Positions 20,057-28,147 of a stretch of 64,000 nt of DNA are shown here, in pieces (position 1 is the stretch's first letter; each line of letters starts with the position of its first letter). The notes beneath the pieces are model-generated. The model searched no databases. It had not been told where the DNA came from and was given only the letters and a program-made list of their open reading frames with translations. Source of the stretch: Naasia sp. SYSU D00057 (GTDB taxonomy: Bacteria > Actinomycetota > Actinomycetes > Actinomycetales > Microbacteriaceae); contig NZ_JAFMSZ010000002.1 in the NCBI RefSeq assembly GCF_017916505.1, forward strand, positions 62,001 to 126,000, read 5' to 3'. The position numbers were made by a program, and so were the translations under genes.

Positions 20057-21532
20057 ATGCCCCGTGCCGCCACCCGACCCGACCGCGCCGTGCTCGGCCC
20101 GCTGGCCGCGGTCGTCGGCTTCCTCGCCTTCGTCGAGTTCACGAGCGGCATCCTGCAGGGCTACTACACGCCGATGCTCACGGACATCGCGCGGAACCTC
20201 GCGATCTCGGACGCCGACGTCAACTGGCTGGAGGGCTCGCAGCTCGCCCTGTCGGCGCTCGTCGTGCCCGCACTCGCGAAGCTCGGCGACATGGTCGGCC
20301 ACAAGCGGATCCTGCTGTGGTCGACGGCGATCACCGCGGCCGCGTCGCTCGTGCTGCCGTTCACGGACTCCTTCCCGGTGTTCCTCGCGGCGTGGGCACT
20401 GCAGGGCTTCTACGTCGTCTGGCTGCCGCTCGAGGTGGCGCTCATCTGGTCGCGGTCGCGGGCGGCCGGCCACTCGGCCGCGGTGACGGCGAAGGCGGCG
20501 GGGCTGCTCGTCGCGGCCCTCGAGCTCGGCGCCATCTCGGGCGCCCTGGCGGGAGGCGCCCTCATCGACGTGCTCCCCCTTCCCGTCGTGCTGCTGATCC
20601 CGGCCCTCGCCGTGGTCGCCTGCTTCTTCGTCATCCGCCTGGGCGTGCGCGAGTCCCCCGATCTCGCCGGCGGCCGACTCGACCTCCGAGGGCTCGTCCT
20701 CATCTCCCTCGCGCTCGTCGCGCTGACGGGCGGCCTCAGCTTCCTGCGCCTGGGCGGCGTCGGCGACCCGCTCTCCTGGGCGCTGGTCGCGCTCGGCGTG
20801 CTGCTCGTCGTGCCGTTCGCGCGCTGGGAGCTGCGCTCGCCCGACCCGCTCATCGACGTGCGCCTGTTCCGCTCCCCCGCCCTGTGGCCGGTGTTCCTCA
20901 CCGCGGGCCTCTTCGGCGTGAGCGTGCTCGGCGCACAGGCGCCCCTCTCCACCTTCGCCCGCACCGACCCCGCCGAGGTCGGCTACGGTCTCGGCACCAC
21001 GGGCTTCGCGACCTCGCTGATCATCGGGATCTACCTCATCGCGATGATCGCCGGGGCACTCGCCTTCCCCGCGGTGTCCCGGCGTCTCACGCCGCGGGTC
21101 ACCCTCATGGGCGCGTCCGCGCTGGTCGCGATCGGGTACCTGCTGTTCCTGCCGTTCCACGACACGTACGCGCAGGCGATCACGAACATGGTGGTCGCCG
21201 GCCTCGGCTCGGGCGCGCTGGTCGCGGCGCTGCCGGCCGCCGCAGCCGCCGCGGCCCCTGCCCTGCAGACGGGCGTCGCCACCGGGCTCACCAACTCGGT
21301 GAAGACCATCGGCGGCGCGATCGCATCCTGCGTGTTCGGGATCGCTCTCGCGAGCCACCTCATCGGGGAGGGCGGTGCCGCCGCAGGGACGACGGCGGGG
21401 TCGCTGGCCGGGTACTACACCGTGTGGCTCGTGTGCGGGGTGACGGCGGTGGTCGCGACGGTGCTGCTCGCGTTCGTCCCGCGGGCGGCGTTCACGGATG
21501 CGCCGGGGGTGGCGGCTGCGGCGTTGCGTTGA
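20057..21532 (+). CDS. MFS transporter (DHA2/EmrB-QacA-like drug exporter type)
   Basis: 491 residues with 14 predicted membrane segments, the DHA2 layout. The N-terminal segment AVVGFLAFVEFTSGILQGYY carries the motif position before WLEGSQLALSALVVPALAKLGDMVGHKRILL, in which GDMVGHKR is the MFS motif A loop (GxxxDRxGRR-like). The last segment is followed by a short tail. It begins 44 bases after the M20 gene with GAGGAGCG near the ATG, so the two may be co-transcribed. Substrate unknown. Confidence 0.85.
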   Translation: MPRAATRPDRAVLGPLAAVVGFLAFVEFTSGILQGYYTPMLTDIARNLAISDADVNWLEGSQLALSALVVPALAKLGDMVGHKRILLWSTAITAAASLVLPFTDSFPVFLAAWALQGFYVVWLPLEVALIWSRSRAAGHSAAVTAKAAGLLVAALELGAISGALAGGALIDVLPLPVVLLIPALAVVACFFVIRLGVRESPDLAGGRLDLRGLVLISLALVALTGGLSFLRLGGVGDPLSWALVALGVLLVVPFARWELRSPDPLIDVRLFRSPALWPVFLTAGLFGVSVLGAQAPLSTFARTDPAEVGYGLGTTGFATSLIIGIYLIAMIAGALAFPAVSRRLTPRVTLMGASALVAIGYLLFLPFHDTYAQAITNMVVAGLGSGALVAALPAAAAAAAPALQTGVATGLTNSVKTIGGAIASCVFGIALASHLIGEGGAAAGTTAGSLAGYYTVWLVCGVTAVVATVLLAFVPRAAFTDAPGVAAAALR

Positions 21533-21544
21533 GTCGGGCGCCGC

Positions 21545-21973
21545 TCAGCCCGTGAGGGTCTTGACGAAGAAGGCTCGGCGGAAGTCGTTCTCGATGGCGC
21601 GGTGCGTCTCCACGAAGCCGCAGCGCGGGTAGTACGAGAGGTTCTCCGTCATCACCTCGTTGGTGTAGAGCCGCAGCGAGGAACGGCCCGCCGTTCGGGC
21701 GATGTGCTCGGCGACGGTGAGGAGGTGCGATCCGATGCCCAGCCCCTGGGCTCGCGGCGAGACCGCCAGAGTGTCGATGCGCACGGCGTCGTCCTCAATC
21801 GCGGTCAGCATCACCCGGAGCAGCACCCCATCGGGTCCCCGAGCCAGCAGCGCCTCGTCGCCTGAGCGGGCGATGGCCCCGAAGTCGCAGGCTGAGGAGA
21901 TCGAGAGCACGGGGCGCACGTCCGGCTCGAAGGACTGATCAGGCTCGCGGTGGATGAGGCCGGCCCGCCACAT
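21545..21973 (-). CDS. GNAT acetyltransferase domain protein, apparently N-terminally truncated
   Basis: Up to 142 residues. The acetyl-CoA site is clear: VRIDTLAVSPRAQGLGIGSHLLTVAEHIA (RAQGLGIG loop), then LRLYTNEVMTENLSYYPRCGFVETHR, a signature of one common GNAT subgroup. In that subgroup the protein starts with an IRPATPAD-like strand and helix of about 40 residues. That part is missing, replaced by unrelated WRAGLIHREPDQSFEP. The chosen start overlaps the zinc-ribbon gene upstream. It may be a pseudogene or a recombinant; it borders the accessory patch at 22.2-22.8 kb. Confidence 0.6.
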   Translation of the reverse strand: MWRAGLIHREPDQSFEPDVRPVLSISSACDFGAIARSGDEALLARGPDGVLLRVMLTAIEDDAVRIDTLAVSPRAQGLGIGSHLLTVAEHIARTAGRSSLRLYTNEVMTENLSYYPRCGFVETHRAIENDFRRAFFVKTLTG

Positions 21974-22106
21974 CTCCGGGATGAGCGGGGCCCATCACGT
22001 CGCGGCCGCCCTTCCCGCACCTCGCGCACGCCTCATAGGTGATCTCGGCATCCCGTTGCAGCACCCAGTGATGCAGCCCCAGCCGGCAACGAAGCGCCTT
22101 CGCCAT
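21939..22106 (-). CDS. Small zinc-ribbon-like protein (55 aa)
   Basis: 55 residues. The start MAKALRCRLGLHHWVLQRD and a following CARCGK knuckle (CxxC) match short actinobacterial proteins whose N-terminal Cys/His and CxxC pair probably bind one zinc. The C-terminal 20 residues are Gly/Pro/His-rich and probably disordered. An AGGGTCCCC precedes the ATG weakly. It overlaps the 5' end of the GNAT reading frame by 35 bases in another frame, which is unusual and supports disturbance of the GNAT start. Confidence 0.55.
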   Translation of the reverse strand: MAKALRCRLGLHHWVLQRDAEITYEACARCGKGGRDVMGPAHPGDVAGRPHPPRA

Positions 22107-22212
22107 CGAGGGTCCCCTTGTCTGTCGTGGGGTGAGCCTACGCGGGCACAAGCCGAAGCACGTGCTGTCGTGGTCCGTCACGCCGGGGACCATCGACCGG
22201 GCCCCTATTCAG

Positions 22213-22254
22213 ACGTTGAAGCGGAACTCGACTACCTCGCCGTCCTGACCCACG
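22213..22254 (-). pseudogene. Duplicated 3'-end fragment of ychF (relic attachment site)
   Basis: On the minus strand this reads QDGEVVEFRFNV followed by a stop at 22209-22211. It matches the true YchF C-terminus QDGDVVEFRFNV at 22804-22846. At DNA level 36 of 42 bases agree, including 17 consecutive ones (ACGTTGAAGCGGAACTC on the plus strand). Upstream of the fragment homology stops abruptly. It is therefore a displaced second copy of the gene end, in the same orientation, 591 bases away. Confidence 0.7.
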
Positions 22255-22317
22255 GTGCGTGGGAGCGGGTTATCCGTCTGAGGATCATGGCGGGTGAGGT
22301 CTTGCCCTTCCGCGCTC

Positions 22318-22596
22318 TCAACGCGCGTGTTCTTGCTCCTCCTGCTTCAGGGCGATTCCGAGAGCGAAGAACGTGGGTGCCCAGTGACCGATGAAGATTC
22401 CCCACCGATCAGCTTGAGCACGATCCGAGTTGGTGCGAAGAGAGATCGCCCATGCAGCCAGACTGAGGCCGATCGAAGCGAAGCCGGCGATGTAGGCCGA
22501 CCCGCTGCGGAATCCCGCGTCACTGAGCGCTTTGACCGGATCGCCCGTCCCGATCGTGTTCGCGCGCTTCTGAGCCTGCCGACCAAATCCGCCCAT
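22318..22596 (-). CDS. Small membrane protein in accessory patch
   Basis: 92 residues. A polar N-terminus (MGGFGRQAQKRANTIGTGDP) is followed by two hydrophobic helices, GSAYIAGFASIGLSLAAWAI (about 32-51) and IGHWAPTFFALGIALKQE (about 69-86). The GHWAPTFFALGIAL segment resembles short actinobacterial membrane proteins of unknown function. It lies between the two copies of the ychF 3' end, so it may be cargo of the lost element. Confidence 0.55.
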   Translation of the reverse strand: MGGFGRQAQKRANTIGTGDPVKALSDAGFRSGSAYIAGFASIGLSLAAWAISLRTNSDRAQADRWGIFIGHWAPTFFALGIALKQEEQEHAR

Positions 22597-22800
22597 GGTG
22601 TCGTCCCTTCACGTTGGTAACGACGCTCATCGTCTACCGCTTACCGAACGTGCGGCATCGATTGAGGGAGAACTGGCAGACTCGCGATGCTGTCCCCGGT
22701 CAGGAGTCCGCTCGCTCACCGCTGCCGCGCGGGTGCCATTCGTCTCTCGACTGTGCGAACGTCCCAGAGCACCAGAGGCAGTGGGGCGGTTGAGGGGCGG

Positions 22801-23874
22801 CTACACGTTGAAGCGGAACTCCACGACGTCGCCGTCCTGCATCACGTAGTCCTTGCCCTCGATCCGCGCCTTGCCCTTGGCGCGCGCCTCGGCGACCGAG
22901 CCCACCTCGATGAGGTCGTCGAACGAGATGACCTCCGCCTTGATGAAGCCCTTCTGGAAGTCGGTGTGGATGACGCCGGCGGCCTGCGGAGCGGTCCAGC
23001 CCTTGCCGATCGTCCAGGCCCGCGACTCCTTCGGGCCCGCCGTCAGGTAGGTCTGCAGGCCGAGGGCGCCGAAGCCGACCCGGGCGAGCTGGTCGAGGCC
23101 GCTCTCCTCCTGGCCGGTGCTCGCGAGCAGCTCGGCGGCGTCCGCCGGGTCGAGGTCGACGAGCTCCGACTCGAGCTTCGCGTCGAGGAAGACGGCCTCC
23201 GCCGGCGCGACGAGGTCGGCGAGCTGCTGCCGCTTCTCCGGGTGGGTGAGGATCGTCTCGTCGACGTTGAAGACGTAGATGAACGGCTTCGCCGTCAGTA
23301 GGCCCAGCTCGCGGATCGGCGAGACGTCGACGCCGGACGACGACAGCGTCTTCCCGGCGTTGAGCACCTCCTGCGCCTTCTGGGCGGCGTCGAGGACGGC
23401 CGGCTCCAGCTTCTTGCCCCGCACCTCCTTCTCGTAGCGCGGGATGGCACGCTCGAGGGTCTGCAGGTCGGCGAGGATCAGCTCGGTGTTGATCGTCTCC
23501 AGGTCGCTCGCCGGGTTCACCGCGCCTTCGACGTGCACCACGTCCGGGTCGTCGAAGCCGCGGACCACCTCGGCGATGGCGTCCGCCTCGCGGATGTTCG
23601 CGAGGAACTGGTTGCCGAGGCCCTCGCCCTCGCTCGCGCCGCGCACGATGCCCGCGATGTCGACGAAGGACACGGTGGCCGGGACGGTCCGCTCGCTCGC
23701 GAAGAGCTCGGCGAGCTTGTCGAGGCGCGGGTCGGGCAGGCCGACGACGCCGACGTTCGGCTCGATGGTCGCGAACGGGTAGTTCGCCGCGAGCACCTCG
23801 TTGCGGGTGAGGGCGTTGAAGAGGGTGGACTTGCCGACGTTGGGCAGGCCGACGATGCCGATGGTGAGAGCCAC
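22801..23874 (-). CDS. ychF: Redox-regulated ATPase YchF (Obg-family P-loop protein)
   Basis: 357 residues, the family's usual length. G1 is GIVGLPNVGKST (about 6-17), G3 is FVDIAGIVRGASEGEG, and the specificity motif is NVDE instead of NKxD, which is why YchF prefers ATP. A coiled-coil insertion and the C-terminal TGS domain (FQKGFIKAEVISFDDLI..YVMQDGDVVEFRFNV) follow. The protein binds ribosomes and 50S subunits. The start is GTG, 8 bases after a TAGCCT -10 box. A second copy of its last 40 bases lies at 22213-22254. Confidence 0.95.
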   Translation of the reverse strand: MALTIGIVGLPNVGKSTLFNALTRNEVLAANYPFATIEPNVGVVGLPDPRLDKLAELFASERTVPATVSFVDIAGIVRGASEGEGLGNQFLANIREADAIAEVVRGFDDPDVVHVEGAVNPASDLETINTELILADLQTLERAIPRYEKEVRGKKLEPAVLDAAQKAQEVLNAGKTLSSSGVDVSPIRELGLLTAKPFIYVFNVDETILTHPEKRQQLADLVAPAEAVFLDAKLESELVDLDPADAAELLASTGQEESGLDQLARVGFGALGLQTYLTAGPKESRAWTIGKGWTAPQAAGVIHTDFQKGFIKAEVISFDDLIEVGSVAEARAKGKARIEGKDYVMQDGDVVEFRFNV

Positions 23875-23882
23875 GGGGTCCA

Positions 23883-23888
23883 AGGCTA
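23883..23888 (-). promoter_or_regulatory. -10 box near ychF start
   Basis: On the minus strand TAGCCT ends 8 bases before the GTG at 23874. The spacing is slightly longer than in the other leaderless-type promoters of this window, so a very short leader is possible. Confidence 0.45.
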
Positions 23889-24042
23889 CCGTCGCCGCGA
23901 CGAGTGCCCGTTCCGGTGCCGAGTGGCGGCTGCGGCGGGCACCTCGCGACGGAACGGGCACCCGGCGTGTCGCGGGGGACGGTTCGGCAGTCGGCGGCGG
24001 GGCGTCTCTATGGCGTCGGAGGGCGATGGAAGCATCGCGCTC

Positions 24043-24648
24043 ATGCCAGTGGACTTCACCGCGATCGACTTCGAGACCGCCAACAACTCGAGGGCGTCGG
24101 CCTGCTCGGTGGGTCTGGTGAAGGTCCGCGACGGCCGCGTCGTCGACAAGGCCTGGTGGTACATCCGCCCGCCGTTCGGCCACGACTGGTTCTCCGAGTG
24201 GAACACGCGCATCCACGGCATCGACGAGTCCCACATCGTCGACGCCCTGCTCTGGAGCGACCAGCTCGACGACCTCATCGCCTTCGCCGAGGACGACGTC
24301 TTCGTCGCCCACAACGCCGGTTTCGACATGGGCGTCATCACCGGCGCGTGCGAGGCGAGCGGCCTCCCGGCCCCCGACTACGCCTACCTCTGCAGCCTGC
24401 AGGTGGCGCGGAAGACCTATCACCTCGACTCGTACAAGCTCCCGGTCGCCGCCATGGCCGCCGGCTTCGAGGACTTCCGCCACCACGACGCGCTCGCCGA
24501 CGCCGAGGCCTGCGCGGCCATCATCGTCCACGCCGCCAAGCGGCACGACGCCGAGGACCTCGACGGCCTCTCCGCAGCCACCGGCGCCCGGATCCGCCGG
24601 ATCGGCGCGGGGGCGATGGACGACCGGCCCGCTGTCCTCGTCGGCTGA
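24043..24648 (+). CDS. DnaQ-like 3'-5' exonuclease (DEDDh)
   Basis: 201 residues. Exo I is FTAIDFETANN, Exo II lies in VFVAHNAGFDMGV, and Exo III is HHDALADAEACA with the catalytic His, so all DEDDh residues are present. It is a stand-alone exonuclease domain with a short variable C-terminal tail and no polymerase. The ATG at 24043 is preferred because homologues start MPVDFTAIDFETANN; an upstream in-frame ATG at 24010 would add 11 residues. It probably acts in DNA repair or RNA trimming. Confidence 0.85.
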   Translation: MPVDFTAIDFETANNSRASACSVGLVKVRDGRVVDKAWWYIRPPFGHDWFSEWNTRIHGIDESHIVDALLWSDQLDDLIAFAEDDVFVAHNAGFDMGVITGACEASGLPAPDYAYLCSLQVARKTYHLDSYKLPVAAMAAGFEDFRHHDALADAEACAAIIVHAAKRHDAEDLDGLSAATGARIRRIGAGAMDDRPAVLVG

Positions 24649-24657
24649 GTCCGACGG

Positions 24658-24847
24658 TTCAGCAGGCAGAACCGGTCCTCAGCAGGCACGGCGGCGGCGA
24701 TTGTTCCTGCTGAACACCGTCGGCGCCTGCTGAACCAGCTCGGCGCTTATCAGCAGCACACCCGGGACCGCACTCGGCAGGACTTTCTGCATTCGGCAGG
24801 AGATTCCGGACCGGAAAGTCCTGCCGAATGCAGAAGATCCTGCTGAG
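24658..24847. repeat. Intergenic array B (TCAGCAGGCA core) with strong hairpin
   Basis: Units TTCAGCAGGCA at 24658 and CTCAGCAGGCA at 24678 (20 bp apart) face inverted units TTCCTGCTGA at 24704 and CGCCTGCTGA at 24725. A second set follows: TCAGCAGCAC near 24749, TCGGCAGGAC near 24774 and TCGGCAGGAG near 24793, then inverted GTCCTGCCGA near 24818 and ATCCTGCTGA near 24838. Within it a perfect 16-bp stem (24786-24801 with 24819-24834) could terminate both convergent genes (exonuclease and mmsA). Confidence 0.75.
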
Positions 24848-24864
24848 GGACGGCCGCCGACCGG

Positions 24865-26358
24865 TCAGTGCGTGGTCTGCGGGAACCCGAGGTTGATGCC
24901 GCCATGGCTGGGGTCGAGCCAGCGGCTCGTGACCGCTTTCTGCCGGGTGAAGAAGTGGAACGCGTCCGGGCCGTAGGCCTTCGTGTCGCCGAACAGCGAG
25001 TTCTTCCAGCCGCCGAACGAGTAGTACGACACCGGGACGGGGATCGGCACGTTGATGCCGATCATTCCGACCTCCACCTCGTTCTGGAAGCGGCGGGCCG
25101 CTCCCCCGTCGTTGGTGAAGATCGCCGTGCCGTTGCCGTACGGGGAGGAGTTGATGAGGTCGACGCCGTCCTCGTAGGACGCGACCCGGACCACCGAGAG
25201 CACGGGCCCGAAGATCTCGTCCGTGTACACGCGGGAGGTGACGGGCACCTTGTCGACGAGGGTGGGGCCGAGCCAGAAGCCGTCCGCCTCCCCGTCCACC
25301 TCGACGCCGCGGCCGTCGACGACGACGTCGGCGCCGTCCTCGACCGCGAGGTCGATGTAGGAGCCCACCTTGTCGCGGTGCTCGCCGGTGATGAGCGGAC
25401 CCATGTCGCAGGATCGGCGGCCGTCGCCCACCTTGAGCCCGGCCATCCGCTCGGTGATCTTCGCGATCAGGTCGTCGGCGACAGGCTCCACCGCGACGAC
25501 CACGGAGATCGCCATGCAGCGCTCACCCGCTGAGCCGAAGCCGGCGTTGACGGCCGCGTCCGCGGTGAGGTCGAGGTCGGCGTCGGGCAGCACGAGCATG
25601 TGGTTCTTGGCGCCGCCGAGCGCCTGCACGCGCTTGCCGTTGCGGGACGCGGTCTCGTAGATGTACTTCGCGATGGGGGTGGAGCCGACGAACGAGATCG
25701 ACTTCACGTCCGGGTGGTTCAGCAGGCCGTCGACCGCCACCTTGTCGCCGTGCAGCACGTTGAACGCGCCGTCCGGCAGGCCCGCCTCCTTGAGGAGGGC
25801 GGCGATCCAGTTCGCGGCGGACGGGTCCTTCTCGCTCGGCTTCAGCACGACCGTGTTGCCGGCGGCGAGCGCGATCGGGAAGAACCACATCGGCACCATC
25901 GCCGGGAAGTTGAACGGCGAGATGATGCCGACGACGCCGAGCGGCTGACGCAGGGAGTAGACGTCGACGCCCGTCGACGCGTTCTCGGTGAACTCGCCCT
26001 TCAGCAGGTGCGGGAACCCGGTGGCGAACTCGACGACCTCCAGGCCGCGTGCGATCTCGCCGGCGGCGTCGGAGAGCACCTTGCCGTGCTCGGAGGTGAG
26101 GATGGCGGCGAGCTCGTCCTTGCGAGCGTTGAGCAGCTCGCGGAACGCGAAGAGCACCTGCGAGCGCTTCGCGATGGAGGTGTCCCGCCAGGCGGGGAAC
26201 GCGGCCTTCGCCGCGGCGACGGCGGCCTCGATCTCGGCCTCGCCCGCGAGCACGACCTCGTGCTGCTGCACACCGCGGGCGGGGTCGAACACGGGGCCCG
26301 TGCGCTCGGTCCCGTTGGGGTGCGCCTTGCCGCCGATCCAGTGCTCGATGAGGGTCAT
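24865..26358 (-). CDS. mmsA: CoA-acylating methylmalonate-semialdehyde dehydrogenase
   Basis: 497-residue aldehyde dehydrogenase that converts methylmalonate semialdehyde to propionyl-CoA (or malonate semialdehyde to acetyl-CoA) in valine and inositol catabolism. MmsA hallmarks are IGGKAHPNGTERTGPVFDPA, ISPFNFPAMVPMWFFPIALA, GGAKNHMLVLPDADLD and the catalytic Cys in FGSAGERCMAISV. The C-terminal SYYSFGGWKNSLFGD and TRQKAVTSRW are diagnostic. It stands alone here, with no other valine or inositol genes. A leaderless-type promoter abuts the ATG. Confidence 0.93.
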   Translation of the reverse strand: MTLIEHWIGGKAHPNGTERTGPVFDPARGVQQHEVVLAGEAEIEAAVAAAKAAFPAWRDTSIAKRSQVLFAFRELLNARKDELAAILTSEHGKVLSDAAGEIARGLEVVEFATGFPHLLKGEFTENASTGVDVYSLRQPLGVVGIISPFNFPAMVPMWFFPIALAAGNTVVLKPSEKDPSAANWIAALLKEAGLPDGAFNVLHGDKVAVDGLLNHPDVKSISFVGSTPIAKYIYETASRNGKRVQALGGAKNHMLVLPDADLDLTADAAVNAGFGSAGERCMAISVVVAVEPVADDLIAKITERMAGLKVGDGRRSCDMGPLITGEHRDKVGSYIDLAVEDGADVVVDGRGVEVDGEADGFWLGPTLVDKVPVTSRVYTDEIFGPVLSVVRVASYEDGVDLINSSPYGNGTAIFTNDGGAARRFQNEVEVGMIGINVPIPVPVSYYSFGGWKNSLFGDTKAYGPDAFHFFTRQKAVTSRWLDPSHGGINLGFPQTTH

Positions 26359-26364
26359 GGCGAC

Positions 26365-26370
26365 ACTCTA
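26365..26370 (-). promoter_or_regulatory. -10 box of a leaderless-type promoter (mmsA)
   Basis: On the minus strand TAGAGT ends 6 bases before the ATG at 26358, with spacer GTCGCC and no Shine-Dalgarno. Confidence 0.6.
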
Positions 26371-26508
26371 TTGCGGTCCGGAACGGATGCTTCCGGGCAA
26401 TTCCGGAGGGCGGATCCGGATCTCCGAGCGGGCTCGTTCGCGCGCTCGGCAAGCGAGGACGGGCGCGTCGCCGAGAGCGATGTCGGACCTCCGCGCAACA
26501 CTGCCGAC

Positions 26509-27975
26509 ATGGACCTCGCGCTGTTCCTCCTCCTCGGCCTCCTCGTCGGCGTCGCCCTCGGCATCCCGGCCGGCGTCGCCCTGGTCAAGCGCCGCGGCAG
26601 CGCCGGCGCCGTCGCCGTCGACCCGGCGGTCGTCGAGGCACGGCACCAGGCGGCGCTGCTGCAGGTGCGCGCCGAGGAGGCGACCGCGAAGATGACGCTC
26701 GAGCGGGAGCTCGCCTCGATCCAGGCCACCGCGGAGGGGCTGCGCTCGCAGGTGGCCGCCCACGAGCTGCGCTTCCGCGATCTGATGGAGCGGCAGGCGT
26801 CCGAGCAGGCCGCGCAGAAGCAGCGGGACGCGGTCGAGAGCCGGGTGCTCCAGGCGCTGACGCCGGTGCAGGAGACGCTCCGCACGATGCAGGGCAAGGT
26901 CGCCGAGCTCGAGTCGCAGCGGTCGCAGCAGTACGGTGCCATCGCCGAGCAGCTGAGCCAGACGCGGCAGTCCAACGAGCAGATCCGGGCGACGGCGGAG
27001 TCGCTCGCGTCCGCCCTGCGCAACAACAGCACCCGCGGCGTGTGGGGCGAGACGCAGCTGCGCAACGTCGTGGAGGCGGCAGGGCTCACGAACCGAGTCG
27101 ACTTCTCGCTGCAGACGACGATCGCGGGCGAGGCCGGCGCGGGCCGGCCCGACATGGTGGTGCGGCTGCCGGGCGGCAAGTCCATCGCCGTCGACTCGAA
27201 GGTGCCCTACTCGAAGTACCTCGACGCGAGCGCGATCCCGGTCACCGCCACCGGCGACGAGGACGGCCGCCGCCGCGCCCTCCTCGCCGAGCACGCCAAG
27301 CAGGTGAAGGCGCACATCGACGCCCTGGCGGGCAAGGCGTACTGGACCGGCCTCGACGCGAGCCCCGAGTTCACCATCGCCTTCATCCCCAGCGAGTCCT
27401 TGCTAGCCGCGGCCCTCGAGCAGGACCCCGGTCTGCTGGAGTACGCCTTCAACAAGCGCGTGCCGCTCGCCTCGCCCGTCAGCCTCTGGGCGGTGCTCAA
27501 GACGGTGGCGTTCACGTGGCAGCAGGACGTGCTGACCGAGGACGCCAAGCGCCTCTTCGACCTCGGCAAGACGCTCTACCAGCGCCTCGCGACGCTGAGC
27601 GAGCACGCGGAGGGTCTGCGCAAGTCGATCGAGCGGACGGTGGACAGCTACAACAGGTTCGCGGGCTCGCTCGAGGGGCGTGTCCTCGTGACGGCCCGCG
27701 CCCTCGACAAGCTCGACCCGTCGAAGGTCATCCCGACCCCGCAGCACATCGAGTCGACGCCCAAGAAGCTGACCGCGGGCGAGCTGACGGAGGCCCTCCC
27801 CGACGAGGACGACACGGTGGCTGAGGACTCGGGGCCGGCGGTCGCGGAACGGGACGCGGCGATCCTCGCGGTGATCGAGCACGAGCTCGAGGCGATCGCC
27901 CCGCACGAGCCGGAGCTCATGGACCCGGTCCCCGCTCCCGAAGCCGGACGGAATCCGGAGGAGCAGTCGGCGTAG
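26509..27975 (+). CDS. rmuC: DNA recombination protein RmuC homologue
   Basis: 488 residues. An N-terminal membrane helix (LALFLLLGLLVGVALGIPAG) is followed by a long coiled coil (about 45-165). The RmuC domain then begins RGVWGETQLRNVVEAAGL and contains KSIAVDSKVPYSKYL, FIPSESLLAAALEQDP and SPVSLWAVLKTVAFTWQQ, a PD-(D/E)xK nuclease-like fold. The C-terminus is acidic and probably disordered. RmuC limits sequence inversions and acts in DNA repair. It is divergent from mmsA and convergent with glpX. Confidence 0.93.
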   Translation: MDLALFLLLGLLVGVALGIPAGVALVKRRGSAGAVAVDPAVVEARHQAALLQVRAEEATAKMTLERELASIQATAEGLRSQVAAHELRFRDLMERQASEQAAQKQRDAVESRVLQALTPVQETLRTMQGKVAELESQRSQQYGAIAEQLSQTRQSNEQIRATAESLASALRNNSTRGVWGETQLRNVVEAAGLTNRVDFSLQTTIAGEAGAGRPDMVVRLPGGKSIAVDSKVPYSKYLDASAIPVTATGDEDGRRRALLAEHAKQVKAHIDALAGKAYWTGLDASPEFTIAFIPSESLLAAALEQDPGLLEYAFNKRVPLASPVSLWAVLKTVAFTWQQDVLTEDAKRLFDLGKTLYQRLATLSEHAEGLRKSIERTVDSYNRFAGSLEGRVLVTARALDKLDPSKVIPTPQHIESTPKKLTAGELTEALPDEDDTVAEDSGPAVAERDAAILAVIEHELEAIAPHEPELMDPVPAPEAGRNPEEQSA

Positions 27976-28027
27976 CCAGCACCATGATCGCCGAAGGGCT
28001 CGAATCGTCACGCCAGCCGTAGGCGAG

Positions 28028-28111
28028 GCGGGGCGGGGATGCCGGTTTTCTTGCGAGTTTCGGCGGCGCAGCCGCCGATGTCTGAGCTGAAAACCGGCAT
28101 CCCCGCCCCGC
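28028..28111. repeat. Long perfect inverted repeat between rmuC and glpX
   Basis: The 23-base arms at 28028-28050 and 28089-28111 are exact reverse complements (ATGCCGGTTTTC end the left arm, GAAAACCGGCAT begin the right one). The 38-base spacer holds a second hairpin, CGGCGGCGCAGCCGCCG (28061-28077). It lies between two convergent genes and could act as a bidirectional terminator, but the arms and size also fit a small palindromic mobile repeat. Confidence 0.8.
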
Positions 28112-28147
28112 CGCCACCGCCGAATCAGAAGACGAGGAGCCCGCCCC

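Noticed and set aside
22255-22800. A complete integrative element at ychF
   Set aside because: No integrase, relaxase or phage gene fits in about 550 bp; only a remnant can be claimed.
24010-24042. Upstream ATG as start of the DnaQ-like exonuclease
   Set aside because: It adds eleven residues without family resemblance; homologues begin at the MPVDFTAIDFET position.
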